Of a DNA stretch of 64,000 nt, positions 33,569-46,500 are shown one piece after another. The number at the start of each line of letters is the position of its first letter. Position 1 is the first letter of the stretch. The stretch is from Diorhabda sublineata (Eukaryota > Arthropoda > Insecta > Coleoptera > Chrysomelidae). The translations under genes and the position numbers were made by a program. The DNA is taken from contig NC_079479.1 in assembly GCF_026230105.1 (NCBI RefSeq), positions 11,667,734-11,731,733 on the forward strand, written 5' to 3'. The notes below the pieces were generated by a model. That model was not told the DNA's origin. It searched no databases and saw nothing but the letters and a program-made list of their open reading frames with translations.

Positions 33569-34324
33569 TACAGTGTGTCCACGTAAGTTGACGGCATATG
33601 GGAAACTTTTTTATTATTAACTTTACGAAAAAAAGTTATCCCTCATAAAAAGTTCTGAATGGTCCAAAACCTAAAATTCAATTATCAGATGTTTAATTTT
33701 TTCAGTCGTATACGAGGTTTGTCGAAAAATGTGATTTTTGCTCTAGAGTAAAGTACCTTTCTTTGTGACAATATTGAAAATTGTTGTAAAGAAAAGATGT
33801 TTAGAATTAAAAATAGCTTTCAAATATTCAACATTGTTTATTTACATTCAAAAAATATTTTTTTCTACATTCTATCTACTGCGATTACGTTGGAAATTTA
33901 AGTTTACACATTAATGCATTGGATTTATTAATTATAAATTTTATTAAAAAATTCTAAGTAAACTTTTAAAAACAATTATCTCTTAATTTGTATCGAACAT
34001 TAATATAACCTTTAAGTTGCTTATCACTAGTTTGTAACATTCTATCGATGCATTTAGATGAAGTTTGTATGCATAATTTACTTTGTTACAATAAATACTA
34101 ATGAATAATCACTATCTTCAATTTACTAATGCCTCAACATATCCTTCATTTCTTTTTATACATGTAACAGTTCTATTACAAAATTCTCTTAAGACATTGC
34201 TAACCATATGGGATGTTATATTACGAACCGATTCTGCAGAACTTTTTATAAAGAATAACTCTATTTCGTAAAATTGATAATTAAAATTTTCCCATATGCC
34301 GCCAATTTACGTGCACAAACTATA
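33569..34324. mobile_element. Tc1/mariner-type MITE, about 752 bp
   Basis: TA-flanked inverted ends CAGTGTGTCCACGTAAGTTG (33571) and, inverted, TAGTTTGTGCACGTAAATTG (34322), both continuing GCGGCATATGGGAAA. The interior is AT-rich and codes for nothing recognisable. Confidence 0.8.
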
Positions 34325-34439
34325 CAGTTTTGCGAGTGTCAAAGAATTCTCTCTCTATATATACAAGGCTATACATTCTATTAAAAATTGTAGCCGCTCA
34401 AATTGAGCTCTTTTGACCCTGTATTTATGTGGGTGGTCA

Positions 34440-35640
34440 GCCTACATTTCACCCTATTTAATTACAGCTTATAACATATTTTTGCAGCTTCGACTATTGC
34501 TCTCCATTTTTTTCTGCACTCCCAGATTTTCCATATCTTACACAATCTGATCTTCTCATCTATTTTTTGGTCTACCAGGCAATCTTTTCCGCTCGGTCTC
34601 CGTTCTGTAATTTTCCTTGTACCCTGCCGTTTTTCCATCCTTTTAATGTGTCCGTACTATTGTATTCTTTTTGCTGTAATTGTATTTACTATATTCTCAT
34701 TTTCTGATTAATTCTTAATTTCATAATTCATAAGTCATCTATAATCATTATTCCCGACTTTTACTGGTACATGAATATTCCCAATTATTCTCTTCTCATA
34801 TATCCTTAGTTGTTCTATGTCTATATTTGTTAGTTTTATAGTTTCCGCGGCGTATGTAACTACTGGTTTTATCCCAGTCTGGTACACGCTTAATTTGGTT
34901 GCTAGAATAATTCCTTCGCTCTGCATTATAGTTTTGCACTTATTACATGCCCTATATCCCGCATGAATTCTTTATTTTGTCTAGTTTTCCGTATCATTGT
35001 TTCTAAGTACTTAAAGGTGTCGACTACTTCGAAGATGAGGTCATTTACTGTTCCTTGTTTGCAAAGTTCCTCCGTTCTTACAATTTCCATATATTTTATA
35101 TTTTTCTGATTTATTTTCAATCCTCTCTTTCCTGCCTCTTTTACAATTTTCTCTAATGTGTTCTCGAAACTTTGCCGGTCTCTTGGTATTAGAGTCAAAT
35201 CATCAGCATATGCTATTACTTGTATTGATTTATTAATGATACTTCCATCTCTTATTATGCCTTCAACTGCAATGTTAAACAATACCACTGAAAGTCCTGC
35301 TTTACCCCAGCATTTATTTCAAAGTCCACAGCTGGTCCGTTTTTTTTATTACCCTTGCATAGTCATTTCACCAATCTTATCAACTTTTGGAGTACTTGTA
35401 GTTTTTCCATGTCCTTTATAATCGTCCTCCTTTTCAGACTGTCGAATGCTTTTTTGAAGTCGATGAATAGCATTTGCATATTAATGTTGTGCTCATAGCT
35501 TTTTTCAATCACTTGTTTTATAGTATGTACGGCATGTACTGTAGATTTTCTTTGCCTAAAACCTTTCTGGTATTTCCCTATTTCTGGTTCCACTACCTTT
35601 CTCATTCTCAATTTGACACTACACACACTGTAATCTTACT
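34440..35640 (-). mobile_element. LINE reverse-transcriptase fragment
   Basis: Minus-strand RT: KYQKGFRQRKSTVHAVHTIK with LFIDFKKAFDS (35626-35363), then IQVIAYADDLTLI (the YADD active site), NQKNIKYMEI, VDTFKYLETMIR (35288-34926) and a C-terminal YQTGIKPVVTYAAETIKLT (34926-34735). A frameshift and missing ends make it inactive. The palm residues of the active site are intact in this remnant. Confidence 0.8.
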
Positions 35641-35689
35641 TCCTCGGCAGGAGAATCTTCCTCAGGAAGTGGTATTCGGTCTCAGTTGA

Positions 35690-36715
35690 AGTATTTAATT
35701 AACTGGTACTTAGATGGTGTGAACAATCAATATTAAATTGGACGCTGCCAGCTTTTTAACGAACGATGTTACAATTAATTAAAAAAAAGGAAAAACTGGA
35801 AACACCTTATGAATTAAGTCAAAAATAAAAATGAAACGATATAAAACAATCCCCGGAGACGATTATCCGAATTAATATTTATTGCTAAGAACAATAAAAA
35901 AAGGTTTAAATAAAAAATAAATTTATTGAAAAAAAAATAATAAATTGGCATTAATTAAATTAATAAAAGGAGTTATGAATTCAAAGAAAACAACTCAGAT
36001 TAATTTATATATTAAAGATAAGATTGGAACTTATCTATGGAAATCCGGGATGTTTGCAGCTCTCAGCTCGGTTCCCAGATGCTAGAGTTAAGGTTGAGTT
36101 TGTAGTCTGGTGATTGGATCCTTGGTGATTGGAACTCCCAACTTGGCAGCTGTAGAACAGCGAATATAATGGATAAAATCACTACAAAATTTACTTTTGC
36201 TTGAAGTTTAGAGGAAAAGTTCGAATTAATTTCGAGGTTTGATTGAATTTCTCGAATGGAGTGGGAGGTCGATAACAAATTAATTTCTTCAAAAACTTGA
36301 ATTTTAGAATAAATAAAACAGGTGACTACTGTGCCACAATAGGAAAGGAATATTCAAAATTTTTGGAAAAAAAAACATAACACACCGAATGGCATATTAC
36401 AACACTTTTACTCTCCCATTTCAGATATCAAAATAACTCAAATATGTCAAATATCAATGCTGTTTTCTGATTGGCTGGACATCATAGCCCCTCGTGTTAC
36501 CTACCGTCAAATCTATAAAAGTATTAGTTATGCTAATGAACCAAGAGAGTACGCTACGGCTCATTTTTCCCATCCGCATCAGCGAGCTTCAATATCCTGC
36601 CAGAAACTTCTACAACCTCACAGTCAATCGCATGTGAGTTGCGAGATGCCTGCAATGTCGTGCGTTATGTTCCAAATACGTCTGCGATAAGAATTAACGC
36701 CAGAGCCGTATGTTC
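35690..36715. other. Intergenic stretch, nothing recognised
   Basis: AT-rich to 36450, then a more CpG-containing block at 36470-36700. A TATAAAAG at about 36513 stands alone without a supported gene. Confidence 0.4.
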
Positions 36716-36724
36716 GAAATCGTA

Positions 36725-39080
36725 GCTTCAGTACAGACTCGATAATCCGAATTCTTCAGTAGTCCGAACAAGCATTTTCAATGCATTGGATACTCTCTAA
36801 TCCGAATTTCATAGTACTCGATAATCCGACCCTGTACTTTCATGCCTATTTCCTATAAAAATTATAACTAGATGTTCAGGGACTCCCCCAATTACCCTTT
36901 TGTTTATATCTGGGACTCACATTAAATAGGTATGCAGCATTTTCACTGCTTTTGTACGCTTTCGTGCAGTGATATTTACATACTTTGCTGGGATGTTTGT
37001 AATGCCATTTTAGGTGATATAAGTGGGTTTTTATTTTAATATTTGCTAAAATAAAAATGGCCCCTAAAAGAAAACACAAGACATTGTCCATAAAACCAAA
37101 AAGTGAAATTATTTAAAAACTTAACAAGGGAGAAAGTGAAAAGTGTTGGCCGATGAGTTTGGAGTTGGAAGATTTACAATCTGTGACATAAAACAGAAAA
37201 AGTCTAGAATCGACAGGTAGGATTAATTTTAAAAAAATTTTAGTGCTTTTCTTTATATAGTTTGTTCCTAAAAATTACCATACGATCTAAAAATAATTTT
37301 TATTCTTTTGGGTAGTCTAAATACATCATCAATTTGACGTGAAGACCTGCAAATATAAGTCAATTTTTTGTCAGATAGACAAGAATAATCATTGATATAA
37401 CACTCTATGGCCACTAAAGCAACATCTGACCAATACTTTATTATAAAATATAATACTAAGATGTTAGTGGCACTAAAATACACTGCTAATTTTTTGGAAA
37501 AAAGTAGTTAAAGAGTAGTATCATTTTTTAGGAACCAGTTGCCCAATTGTGTATATTTTTTATAGATTTATTAGTCAGTGTGATTCTGGCCCAGGGCGCA
37601 GAAAAACTTTGCGAAAAGCTGAATATCCTGAAACGAAAACTTTGTTTGTATGCGTGGTTTTGTAGACAAAGATCGAGGCATGTCCCAATTTCCTATGAAA
37701 TTTTATCTGCTAAAGCAAGACAGTTTTATACCGAAACATATGAAAATGATAATTTTAAAGCTAACAGGGGCTGGATTTGTTCGAAATAGGCATAGTCTGC
37801 GCGCTTTAAAAGTATGCGGCGAAATACTATCCAATGATCAAAATGTCGTCAATCCTTTCTTGACTACATTTAAAGAGAAGGTAAGACGACAATTAAATCT
37901 TGTGGCTAATCAAATATACAACGCAGACGAATCGGCCCTCTACTGGAAAAAGTTGCCAGAAAAAACGCTGGTTAGTTCTCAAGAGAAGTCCGCACATGGT
38001 CGAAAAATAAGCAAAGAACGGGTAACATTTTTAGCTTGTTGCAATGCAGATGGGTCACATAAACTGAAGATGCTAATGATTGGAAAGGCAATAAATCCAC
38101 GAGCATTTAAAAACGCAGACATTCCCGTAGAATACAAATCCCCTGCTAATGCATGGATTACTACAAAGATTTTTACAGATTGGTTTCATCAATCATTTAT
38201 ACCTCAGACTAGAAGGCATTTAAGAAGTCATAATTTGTCTGAAAAAGCGCTGTTAATCATGGTAAATGCCTCAAGTCATGGAACTGTAGAAGAGCTAACT
38301 AGTGAAGATGGAAGAATTACAACATTATTACTCCCACCAAATTGTACAGCACTCATGCAGCCTATGGATCAAAATGCAATCAGACTAATAAAATTATTTT
38401 ACCGAAAAAGCCTTTTAGCCCACATTTTATCAAATAACGAACGTTGTTACGTTGGTAAAAACTCTTAACCTAAAAGATGCAGTATGTTTGCTATGCAAAG
38501 CTTGGGAAGTCTTGCTGTAGTGCTGGGACAAAATTATGTCCGATAACGATGAAGACATTGAATATGAAGCTGAAGATCTAATTCCTCTGAATGAATTACG
38601 CCTTAATCTGCTTTTTTTGGATAGAGATATGGAAGGTAAATAAAGATGTTATTTTTTTTATTTAACTATATTTTTTAGATGTTGCTGGAATGCTTAATGT
38701 TTTGGCAGAACCAAATCTTACAAACGTGGAAGTACGTAATTGGGTTGAAAATGATGAAGACCTATTAACGCTGGAAGAAACAGATGGAGATGAACCTGAA
38801 GTTGGCGAGAATGAGGGCTCGGAATTAGATAACAAAAACAAAAATGTTAATTACGCTAAAGTAGCTAAAAGTTTTAACCTGTATGAAAATGGGCCGAAGA
38901 ATTGATATTCCATTAAATGATATACTTCAGAGATTAAAAGAAATGGCCTTTATGAATAATCAAAGATGTGTAAAGCAAGCGAAGATTACAAATTATTTAG
39001 AAATTAAAACATACCATATTCTTACTTTTTTATTCATATATTTTTTAGTGTTACTTATTCGTAATTACTGTTTTTAGTCG
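36725..39080 (+). mobile_element. Tigger/jerky-like (pogo superfamily) DNA transposon
   Basis: Subterminal ACTCGATAATCCGAA repeats at 36730-36840 match Tigger-type ends. A helix-turn-helix start MAPKRKHKTLSIKPKSEII (37054) is broken by stops and by an insertion of about 330 bp, then a CENP-B-type block (YAWFCRQRSRHVPISYEILS). A frameshift near 37789 leads to a long DDE frame (37650-38468) with NADESALYW, GKAINPRAF and LPPNCTALMQPMDQ. The second catalytic Asp is replaced (IMVNASSHG instead of xxDNAxSH). The C-terminal part (LIPLNELRLN, 38690-38905) is acidic. The matching 3' end was not found. Confidence 0.85.
37650..38468 (+). pseudogene. Tigger/jerky transposase DDE domain
   Basis: A 272-codon uninterrupted stretch covering most of the DDE_1 domain. 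It keeps the first Asp (NADES) and the third (QPMDQ) but has Val where the second should be. It is the longest frame in the window, yet it is part of a broken element. Confidence 0.85.
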
Positions 39081-39690
39081 AATTTTTCTTCGAAAAATTC
39101 GACTGTTACGGTAGGCATGTCTAGAAGAAAAATGGGGCGCACATCTTTTTTCCCGTGAACACAATTATGATGGTTTTTCGAATCTAAAGTCGAAACTTTC
39201 CATCTCCACCACTCTCCATTTTATGATCATTTTTGTTATATTTTCTTATTTTTTTTTGGCCAGAAAAAGTTTAACTAGAGGGTTCGAACTTCGCATGCAA
39301 GTAGGAGTGATGTTGAAGAATTGTCTTTCTCAACTTCAAAGTTTTCTTCTTCAGTTCTTCTAGCAGAAAACGCCCGAAATCATTTTGATCGTTGTAATTG
39401 TTGAACTGGACCGCCTCCTATTTAATGAATAATACGAGTATGATCGTTGCTAGGGTGATTTTTTTTACTTTCCATTTTCGAAATTCGAAATTATGAATTT
39501 TCATTCGAGAGAGAGAGAGTTCACTTGTGAAATGAAAAGTTATTGAGGAATAGCAAATTTTCCGTATAATGAAATAAGATTGAGAATTGATATCATTTCC
39601 AAGAAATTAATTTTATGGAAAGATTTGTTTGTGTATTAGTTAAATTCTTCATTCGACGAAAAATTCGACTTTCGTGATGGAACTCTGCTG
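39068..39690. repeat. Short palindromic repeat region, possible MITE
   Basis: TCGAATTTTTCTTCGAAAAATTCGA, split by its own centre, is a palindrome at about 39078-39102. CGACGAAAAATTCGACTTTCG recurs at about 39655. The paired arms suggest a small non-autonomous element; boundaries uncertain. Confidence 0.4.
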
Positions 39691-40332
39691 CTCACGGCTT
39701 TTTTTTCGTTTCATAATAAAGATTTTGATAAAAAAACAACTGTTTCGGTAACCCCAATTATTTGTTACTCCTAGATTGAATTAATATAGACACTTTTTTA
39801 TAGGGTCGTCAAAAAATCATAATATCACTAACGTAATTGTACTTGGCGTGGAATTGGCTTCGACAATAACCTTCGGCAAATACACCAAAATAATATCCAA
39901 ACATAAAAGCATATGAAGACATTATAATGGTCTTTGGGTCTGTTCGAGCAAATTAGTATCATATTTTTCGTCGTTCGTTGAACTCATTTGTATTATTTCT
40001 AGACGTATTTGTATACTACGATGCTACCTACAATCTACACGCAATTCCACCAAATTAATTTCCACACGTTATGTGCCTAGCGACATTCTACACATACCAC
40101 TTCAAAAATTTAAACAAAATATTGTATTGATAATACAGAAGATACTAAGCAAATATTGATATAGAGTGCAGTATAGATTGTTTAATGAAGATGAAAATAA
40201 GTTGAATTATTTCTTATTTTGTCTGATATCATACAGAAACACTTTTTATCAATATAGTTAACAAATTGTTTATGAATCAAATTAATTTTTAATTACGTTA
40301 ATATTAGTCTCGACTTCCAACTGTAGATAAGG

Positions 40333-40341
40333 TATATAAAT
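40333..40341 (+). promoter_or_regulatory. TATA-like box upstream of the GH1 gene
   Basis: The sequence TATATAAAT lies about 125 bases before the GH1 start codon, leaving room for a short 5' UTR. In such an AT-rich region this can occur by chance. Confidence 0.35.
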
Positions 40342-40457
40342 ACTAATTTTAGAAATTTACTTTTCTACATTGTATCACTTATTGTGATTCGGTGAAGTAT
40401 GTGTCGTTTTGTGTAATATAAAGTTTTTACTGTGGAAAATTTCAAAAGTTAACAAAC

Positions 40458-40501
40458 ATGTATTTTTTGTTAATGTTTATTATGTTATTTTCAACAGCAT
40501 C
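40458..40501 (+). CDS. GH1 exon 1: signal peptide
   Basis: ATG opens MYFLLMFIMLFSTAS, a clear secretory signal. It is cut after two bases of a serine codon by a GTAAGT donor. Exon 2, 5.6 kb away, begins with the single G needed to finish that codon. Confidence 0.78.
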
Positions 40502-43500
40502 GTAAGTTTCTATATCATACAAATAAATCAAATACAATTTTCACAATTTTTGAATGTGAGACCTATCGATTGTTATTTTCGATCAAGATTTTTTATATAC
40601 AATTATAATGTATACGGGGTATTTCAATTTAGAAATACGACGGTATTTTGAATTCTGTTAACTAGCCACACTTTCATTTTAAAGATTATTTTCATAAGAT
40701 ATATAAAGTCAATTCTAAATATCCAATTTCTATTCCTTCAATTAGAAAATAGTAAAAAATAACCACGTTATGAAAACCGAGTAATGAAATAATTGACTTA
40801 GATTAAGTCAATCAAACAAATGCTCAGTATGACATCCATGGACATACAAATTGTAAGCCAAGAAAAGCAAATCCATCTTTTTCCCTCAACTAGAAGGCAA
40901 ATATTCGGAAATACACCTAGACAAAGGTCTTGTATTTTTACTTTTCTAAATTTACAGTTTTGTTATAAATGTATTTAAAAAATTTTTTGCTATATATTTT
41001 TAAGTCTAATCAATATTGTAATTCGAACAAAAACAGGAAATTGATAAACAGAATAATCATTAATAGTCCAGTAATCACAGCTCCTAACCCACGGAAATTA
41101 ATTATGTCGGTGATTTTCTGGATTTAGGTAGTTCTCAGGATGCTTTATCGTTATAGTGGAACTTGACATCAAAATTTTGTCCGCTAAGCGATATATTTTT
41201 GTTTAAATTTTCAAAATTCCGAATTTTGTAAATAACTCGAAATCTATGCCAAATTTCGAAAAAAGTGAAGGGTTCAAAAATGTATTTTAAGAAATTTGTC
41301 TACAAAAGAGGTTCCCTGTAATTTTTCCCTTTTCCTCTTTGTAAAATGCGCTTCGTGGGTCGCATCTTACTAAAAAGTTTTCACTCCACGTAGAGTCTGA
41401 GACAAATTACGTCTCCGGCTGAAAAAGAAAATGCTGTATCTGCTCGAAAACTCAACATTTCGGGACGAAAAAAAGTGCATTGCACTCGTCAGAGTCTCTA
41501 CTTTTCAACTGCATCCGCAAAAAAATGCAGACTTGTAAAATTTTTTTTGAAAAACAACACGAACGGAATTGTTTTTTGCTGGTTGCCTGGGTGAACTTAA
41601 AACACGTGTCTATGACTCTGCTACACCCAGCAGCGAACCTTTGCTTGAGGTTGTCAATTAGACGATTACCTTTAAAATGAGACCTTTGAACTCACTCTGT
41701 GATAAGAAAAAAACTACTTTTACTGATGTTAGATTTTTAATAGTTGACAAGTTTGGTTACTTTTTTATAAGTTGTTGAATACCAGCCATTTTCGCAAAAT
41801 AATAAGAAAACTAAAGCATCCATTTTGTAGCTGAGTTGTTGAGGCTCAATTTCATCCCCAAACATTCGTAAAACCTTCGGTTTCCCATCAAAAAATTGTG
41901 TGTGTCAGCTCCGACGCACGACTGGAGTTTACTCCTTAAGTTCGATAGTCTAACCAGACGCAAAAAGAGTTTATTTAACTTAAAAAAGATTGATACTGTA
42001 TAAAAGGGTAAATTTGTTAATTAATGAAAATAATATACATTTGTATATATTTATTGTATATATGTATATTTATTCATTTCATATACATTTATTATAACTA
42101 ATCGACGAAATATTTTACATTAAACATTTTACAATAGTCAATAATCTCGATAATTCATATTGGGTTGATTATCTAATTTTATGTGTTGTTATCAAATATA
42201 TATTTATATGAACTACATCGATAATTATTAAAATATTTAACAAATACAAATTGCACATGCTCATACATATAATACATGAATTATAACGTACCTTGCAACC
42301 ACGTGTTTGTTAGATGTTCCTGCAATATCATCTACACCTCTTTCTGCTATAGTTATTTGAAAATACTTTTAGTTCACTTTAGCGGAACACAATGATAAAA
42401 ATTAAAACTTCACAATAACAATATTAATTATTGATATTTATAATAAAAACAGCAATATAAGTATGTCGACACTGACAAATTAGAAAGTTGCGCATCATAG
42501 GGTGCGCACCAAAAACGTAACGAGGTCATTCATCGATAGATTTTACTCCTCACATTTTTCTCATACCGAGCCCCTTATATATGCAAATCGATTCTTGAGG
42601 AGTAAACTCCAAAAATTTGAAAACTTGCCAAGAGCTCCTAAGCGACATTTTGTTCTTGAATCTTTTTACGATTTTCGAGGGTTTGGTTTTAACGCAACGA
42701 AAGCTTACGTGATAGAGAATCGGATGAGTCCAGTCACCCTCTATATAGATATACATTACAAAAAGGAAACTTCTTTTTACTGGGAGAGTTTCTTCAATAG
42801 ATCAGCCGAAGATTCTACGGGTGTAGAGGGCGCCGTCGGAGCAAAACAGACGGACAGCAAAAGACATCTTATTAGTGCACGAGTAAAGTTACTTGAATGA
42901 AAATTGTGAAAATAAATAGTGAAAATGGCAGAAAAGGAACCTGATGGAAGTAATTCATGGTAAAAAATTAATTGTGTTTCGTTTTTAGTACGTAAAGTGT
43001 CGTAAATGTCAACATCAAAATACTCTTTGATTAGTGAAATGTTGAATTGTTTTTATTGTTTTGATCGCGATTATCTTCGATAAATATGAGAATGAAGGAG
43101 ACTTTCTTGACGAGTCTGATGTAAATATTCATAACAAGTATAGCTCAGAGTCTCAAGTCGTGAAATAAGGCTTTACTATAAAATGTGGTTAGCAGTTTAG
43201 TTAAGTAGACAAGAGCTGCTATATATTTATAATTTAATGATGTATTATACAATGTTAAGCTGTGATCTTGATAAACCAACTAAATTTGACTCTGTAGAGC
43301 CTCTCTTTCACAAAATTTATCAACAAATAGGAATTTTGGCTTTGTTCGAGAATGGTTTCAGTTATTCCCATTGTCCCAACTTTTTCAATATGTTTTTGGG
43401 TGTCTGCAAGTTGTTTGAACAAAAATTAAAAACTGAATCTACGTGTTTTTTAAAGGGTATTGTTAAGAAAAAAGTGGTCAATCTAGGGTCTCTTCCTCCA

Positions 43501-46500
43501 ACCTCAGATGCAACTAAATTGCATTGTTTTAAAGTGTATTTCCAGGTTCAAGATTGGCTCCCCAATACCAGCTTAGATTCAGTAATCAGAGATCATAAAA
43601 ATGATGTTTTGTAACGGCCAAAACGTTGTAGTAAGTTGTGTACTTGCAAGAAGGCTGGACTGTTATGTAGAAGCCTGAGCGGGTCGTGTTTACAAAATGC
43701 ATGCACGAATCTGATTCCTGCTGACTTGAGGAAAGAAGAACTTTTCGACGGAGAGATCAGTCCTGCAGGAGAAGACAGTGAGGACACCCTGACGAGCACG
43801 GAATTCCTCTTGGAAGAAATGCTTGAGAGTGATTATTAAATCGACTAGATTGCAATTGATTTCTTATGTTCGATTTTTAATATTTTCTCCATTTTTGATA
43901 AATGTTTAAATAAAGCTCTCACAAGAATAGCGTTTTTAAGGATTATCCATGTCCCACACTTAAGTTTAGAGTACTTACAACAATCAAGATTTTAAAAGAG
44001 GATTTCTGGCATTTTAGAGTTTGTTGTAGGTTATAAAAAATCATATTGGAGCTTTTTCGATGGTAATTTTCTGCTCGGCATTTTGTTTCAGAAATTTACC
44101 TCTAAATTTCAAGTCTTTTTTGAGTTATCCGCAAAAAATGCACTGTTGAAAAAATCAAGTAAAACGATAATCGCTTTTTGTAAAAGTAATTTTGAGATTA
44201 GGAAAAATCACAGGGAAGCTTTTTTGTAGAAAATTTGTAGAAAATTTCTTAAACTATATTTGTGATCTTTCACTTTTTCCGAAATTTGGCATAGATAAGA
44301 TGCGACCCACGAAGTATGAGCGCATCTTACAAAGAAATGACAGCTCTTAGGGAAAAATCGAAAAATCACAGGGAACTTTTTTGTAGACAAATTTCTTAAA
44401 ATACATTTTTGCACCCTTCACTTTTTTCGAAATTTGGCATAGATTTCGAGTTATTTACAAAATTCGGAATTTTGAAAATTGAAACAAAAATATATCGCTC
44501 GACGGTCAAACTGAGAACTACTAGAAAATCCAGAGAATCCAGAAAATGAGCGACATAACTAATTTTCAAGGGTTTTGGCTCTTAAGATCAATGAACCGAG
44601 ACTTTGCGACATAATTTTTTAAAGATTAAAATTTCCATAATGCGTTTAATTATTTTATTTAGATTAGACCTGCAAAAGTTTCGTATTCATAAAATTTTTA
44701 ATACCTCAAATTACCGATCCTTGTGAAAATATTTAGCTTTAGTGTCTATATTTTCTCTACCTCTCACTGGGAAGAGTAAAATAAAAAATATATTTTTCGA
44801 TATCTCTCTACGTTTTCGAGATATCGATACTTGACGTAACAACCAAACGTTTTTTGACATTCGCCTTATAGAAGAGATGGCATTTAATACTTCGTCTGGA
44901 ATGAAGATTTTGTCACTTATATCCAACAGGAGTCTTGTAATTCAACGAATAAAAGGTTGTTTAATTAATTTTTACATAATTTACCCTACAATTTCAATAA
45001 TAAAATAAAAAGAACAGTTTGCTGAAGCAAAATGGGCAGATATTTATTTCATCACTCCGTTATAAATTCGACGATTTTCGACTTATTTTGGATCGATTCA
45101 CAAAATGGCATAGCCAAATCCTGGCACTACGGATATCGAACTAGAGCTCTCTCTCAATTTGCATCTGAATGCATGGAGACTGACGGTTGATCCCTTTGCT
45201 CCATATTTAACATTATTGTTAATTTGCGATTAATATATGCGTTATAGACATGATTGTTTTGTGATTTTTAATAGATTTTTTTCGCTTAATGCAGTGATAT
45301 AAATCGCAATGCGAACATTTTGGAAGACCCTGTATACTGTATTGTTTAATCGTCATATTCAACATTAATCTTTTTTACTGTCATACATTTCTCTTAATAT
45401 CATCTTCCAGACTTATTTCTTCTCCACAACCCATGCATCTATCAATCTTATCTCGTTATTATTTTATGAAGTAGTTCATGTTTCTCTTGAGACTTATTTT
45501 GATACTAGAATCTTGTATAATCCAGCGGATCTAGTGGCCTGACTAGTCTGAGATCTATCTCCATTTCCTTTTCACATTTTTCATTCCTTAGCGCTCCCAG
45601 ACTTATAAAACCTACAATCATTTCAATGCTTAGTTTTTCCCTTGGTAATTATTCTAATTGTAGTGATCTGTTTCCTACGGTTTCTTCTTCTTTATTTTCA
45701 ATTTCCATATATCAAGGTTTGTTTCTTCTATTTCCTCGCCCATAAATTTTGCTGTCTTTATTAATCGGTTTGCTTTTTAGCTCCTATAGTATCTGCGTAA
45801 GCTAAACACTGATGGTTTTTTTGTAATAAGGTAATTTACTTACTTTTCTTTCGGGTATTTTCTTCAATAATAATGGATCTACTTGCCTTGGCTCTTGGGA
45901 TACTTCAAATTATTCCGACTAGTGTCCTCTTATTATAACTAGATTTTTTATCTGAGTAAGTGTTATTTCTACCAATTTGGATAGTCCATTCGGTATTTCA
46001 ATAACTATATTCCAACTATAAGCTGCCTTGTAGTCACATTTGAATAAGTTAGCGTCGAAAATAATATCATTATTTACAGGAATAAACAAATACGGTTAAA
46101 AAATAATGGGAGGTTTCCGGATAAATTTACATTCGGTACAGCAACATCGGCGTATCAAACCGAAGGTGCTTGGAATTTAGATGGAAAAGGCGAAAGTATT
46201 TGGGATAATTTCATGCATAAAGTACCATCACCAGCATTATATGGTGATACAGGCGATATCGCATGTGATTCTTATCGCAGATATAAAGAAGATATCAGAA
46301 ATGCCGCAGAGCTCGGAGTTCAGATTTATAAGTTCTCTATCGCTTGGAGTAGGTGAGTTCTCAATTTGTAGATTCCTCTGGAAAGTCTTCTGTAAGATTA
46401 GCATTTATCTTGCTTACAGTATAAACATTGTTATACTATTTTCTTAGCTCTTTGTTCATGGAAGGATGGATTAGCATTCTGATTATACAAATAGATGTTC

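Larger units (their letters stand above)
41087..44586. mobile_element. Element with about 290-bp terminal inverted repeats in GH1 intron 1
   Basis: Arms at about 41087-41375 and 44275-44586 are reverse complements with high identity, including CGATATATTTTTGTTT, CAAAATTCCGAATTTTGTAA, ATAACTCGAAATCTATGCC and CGTGGGTCGCATCTTA. Between them lie about 2.9 kb with a decayed coding region (42502-43840). Outer ends read near GAGCCAAAACCC and CTCCTAACCC. No clear target duplication was seen. I do not recognise the superfamily. Confidence 0.7.
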
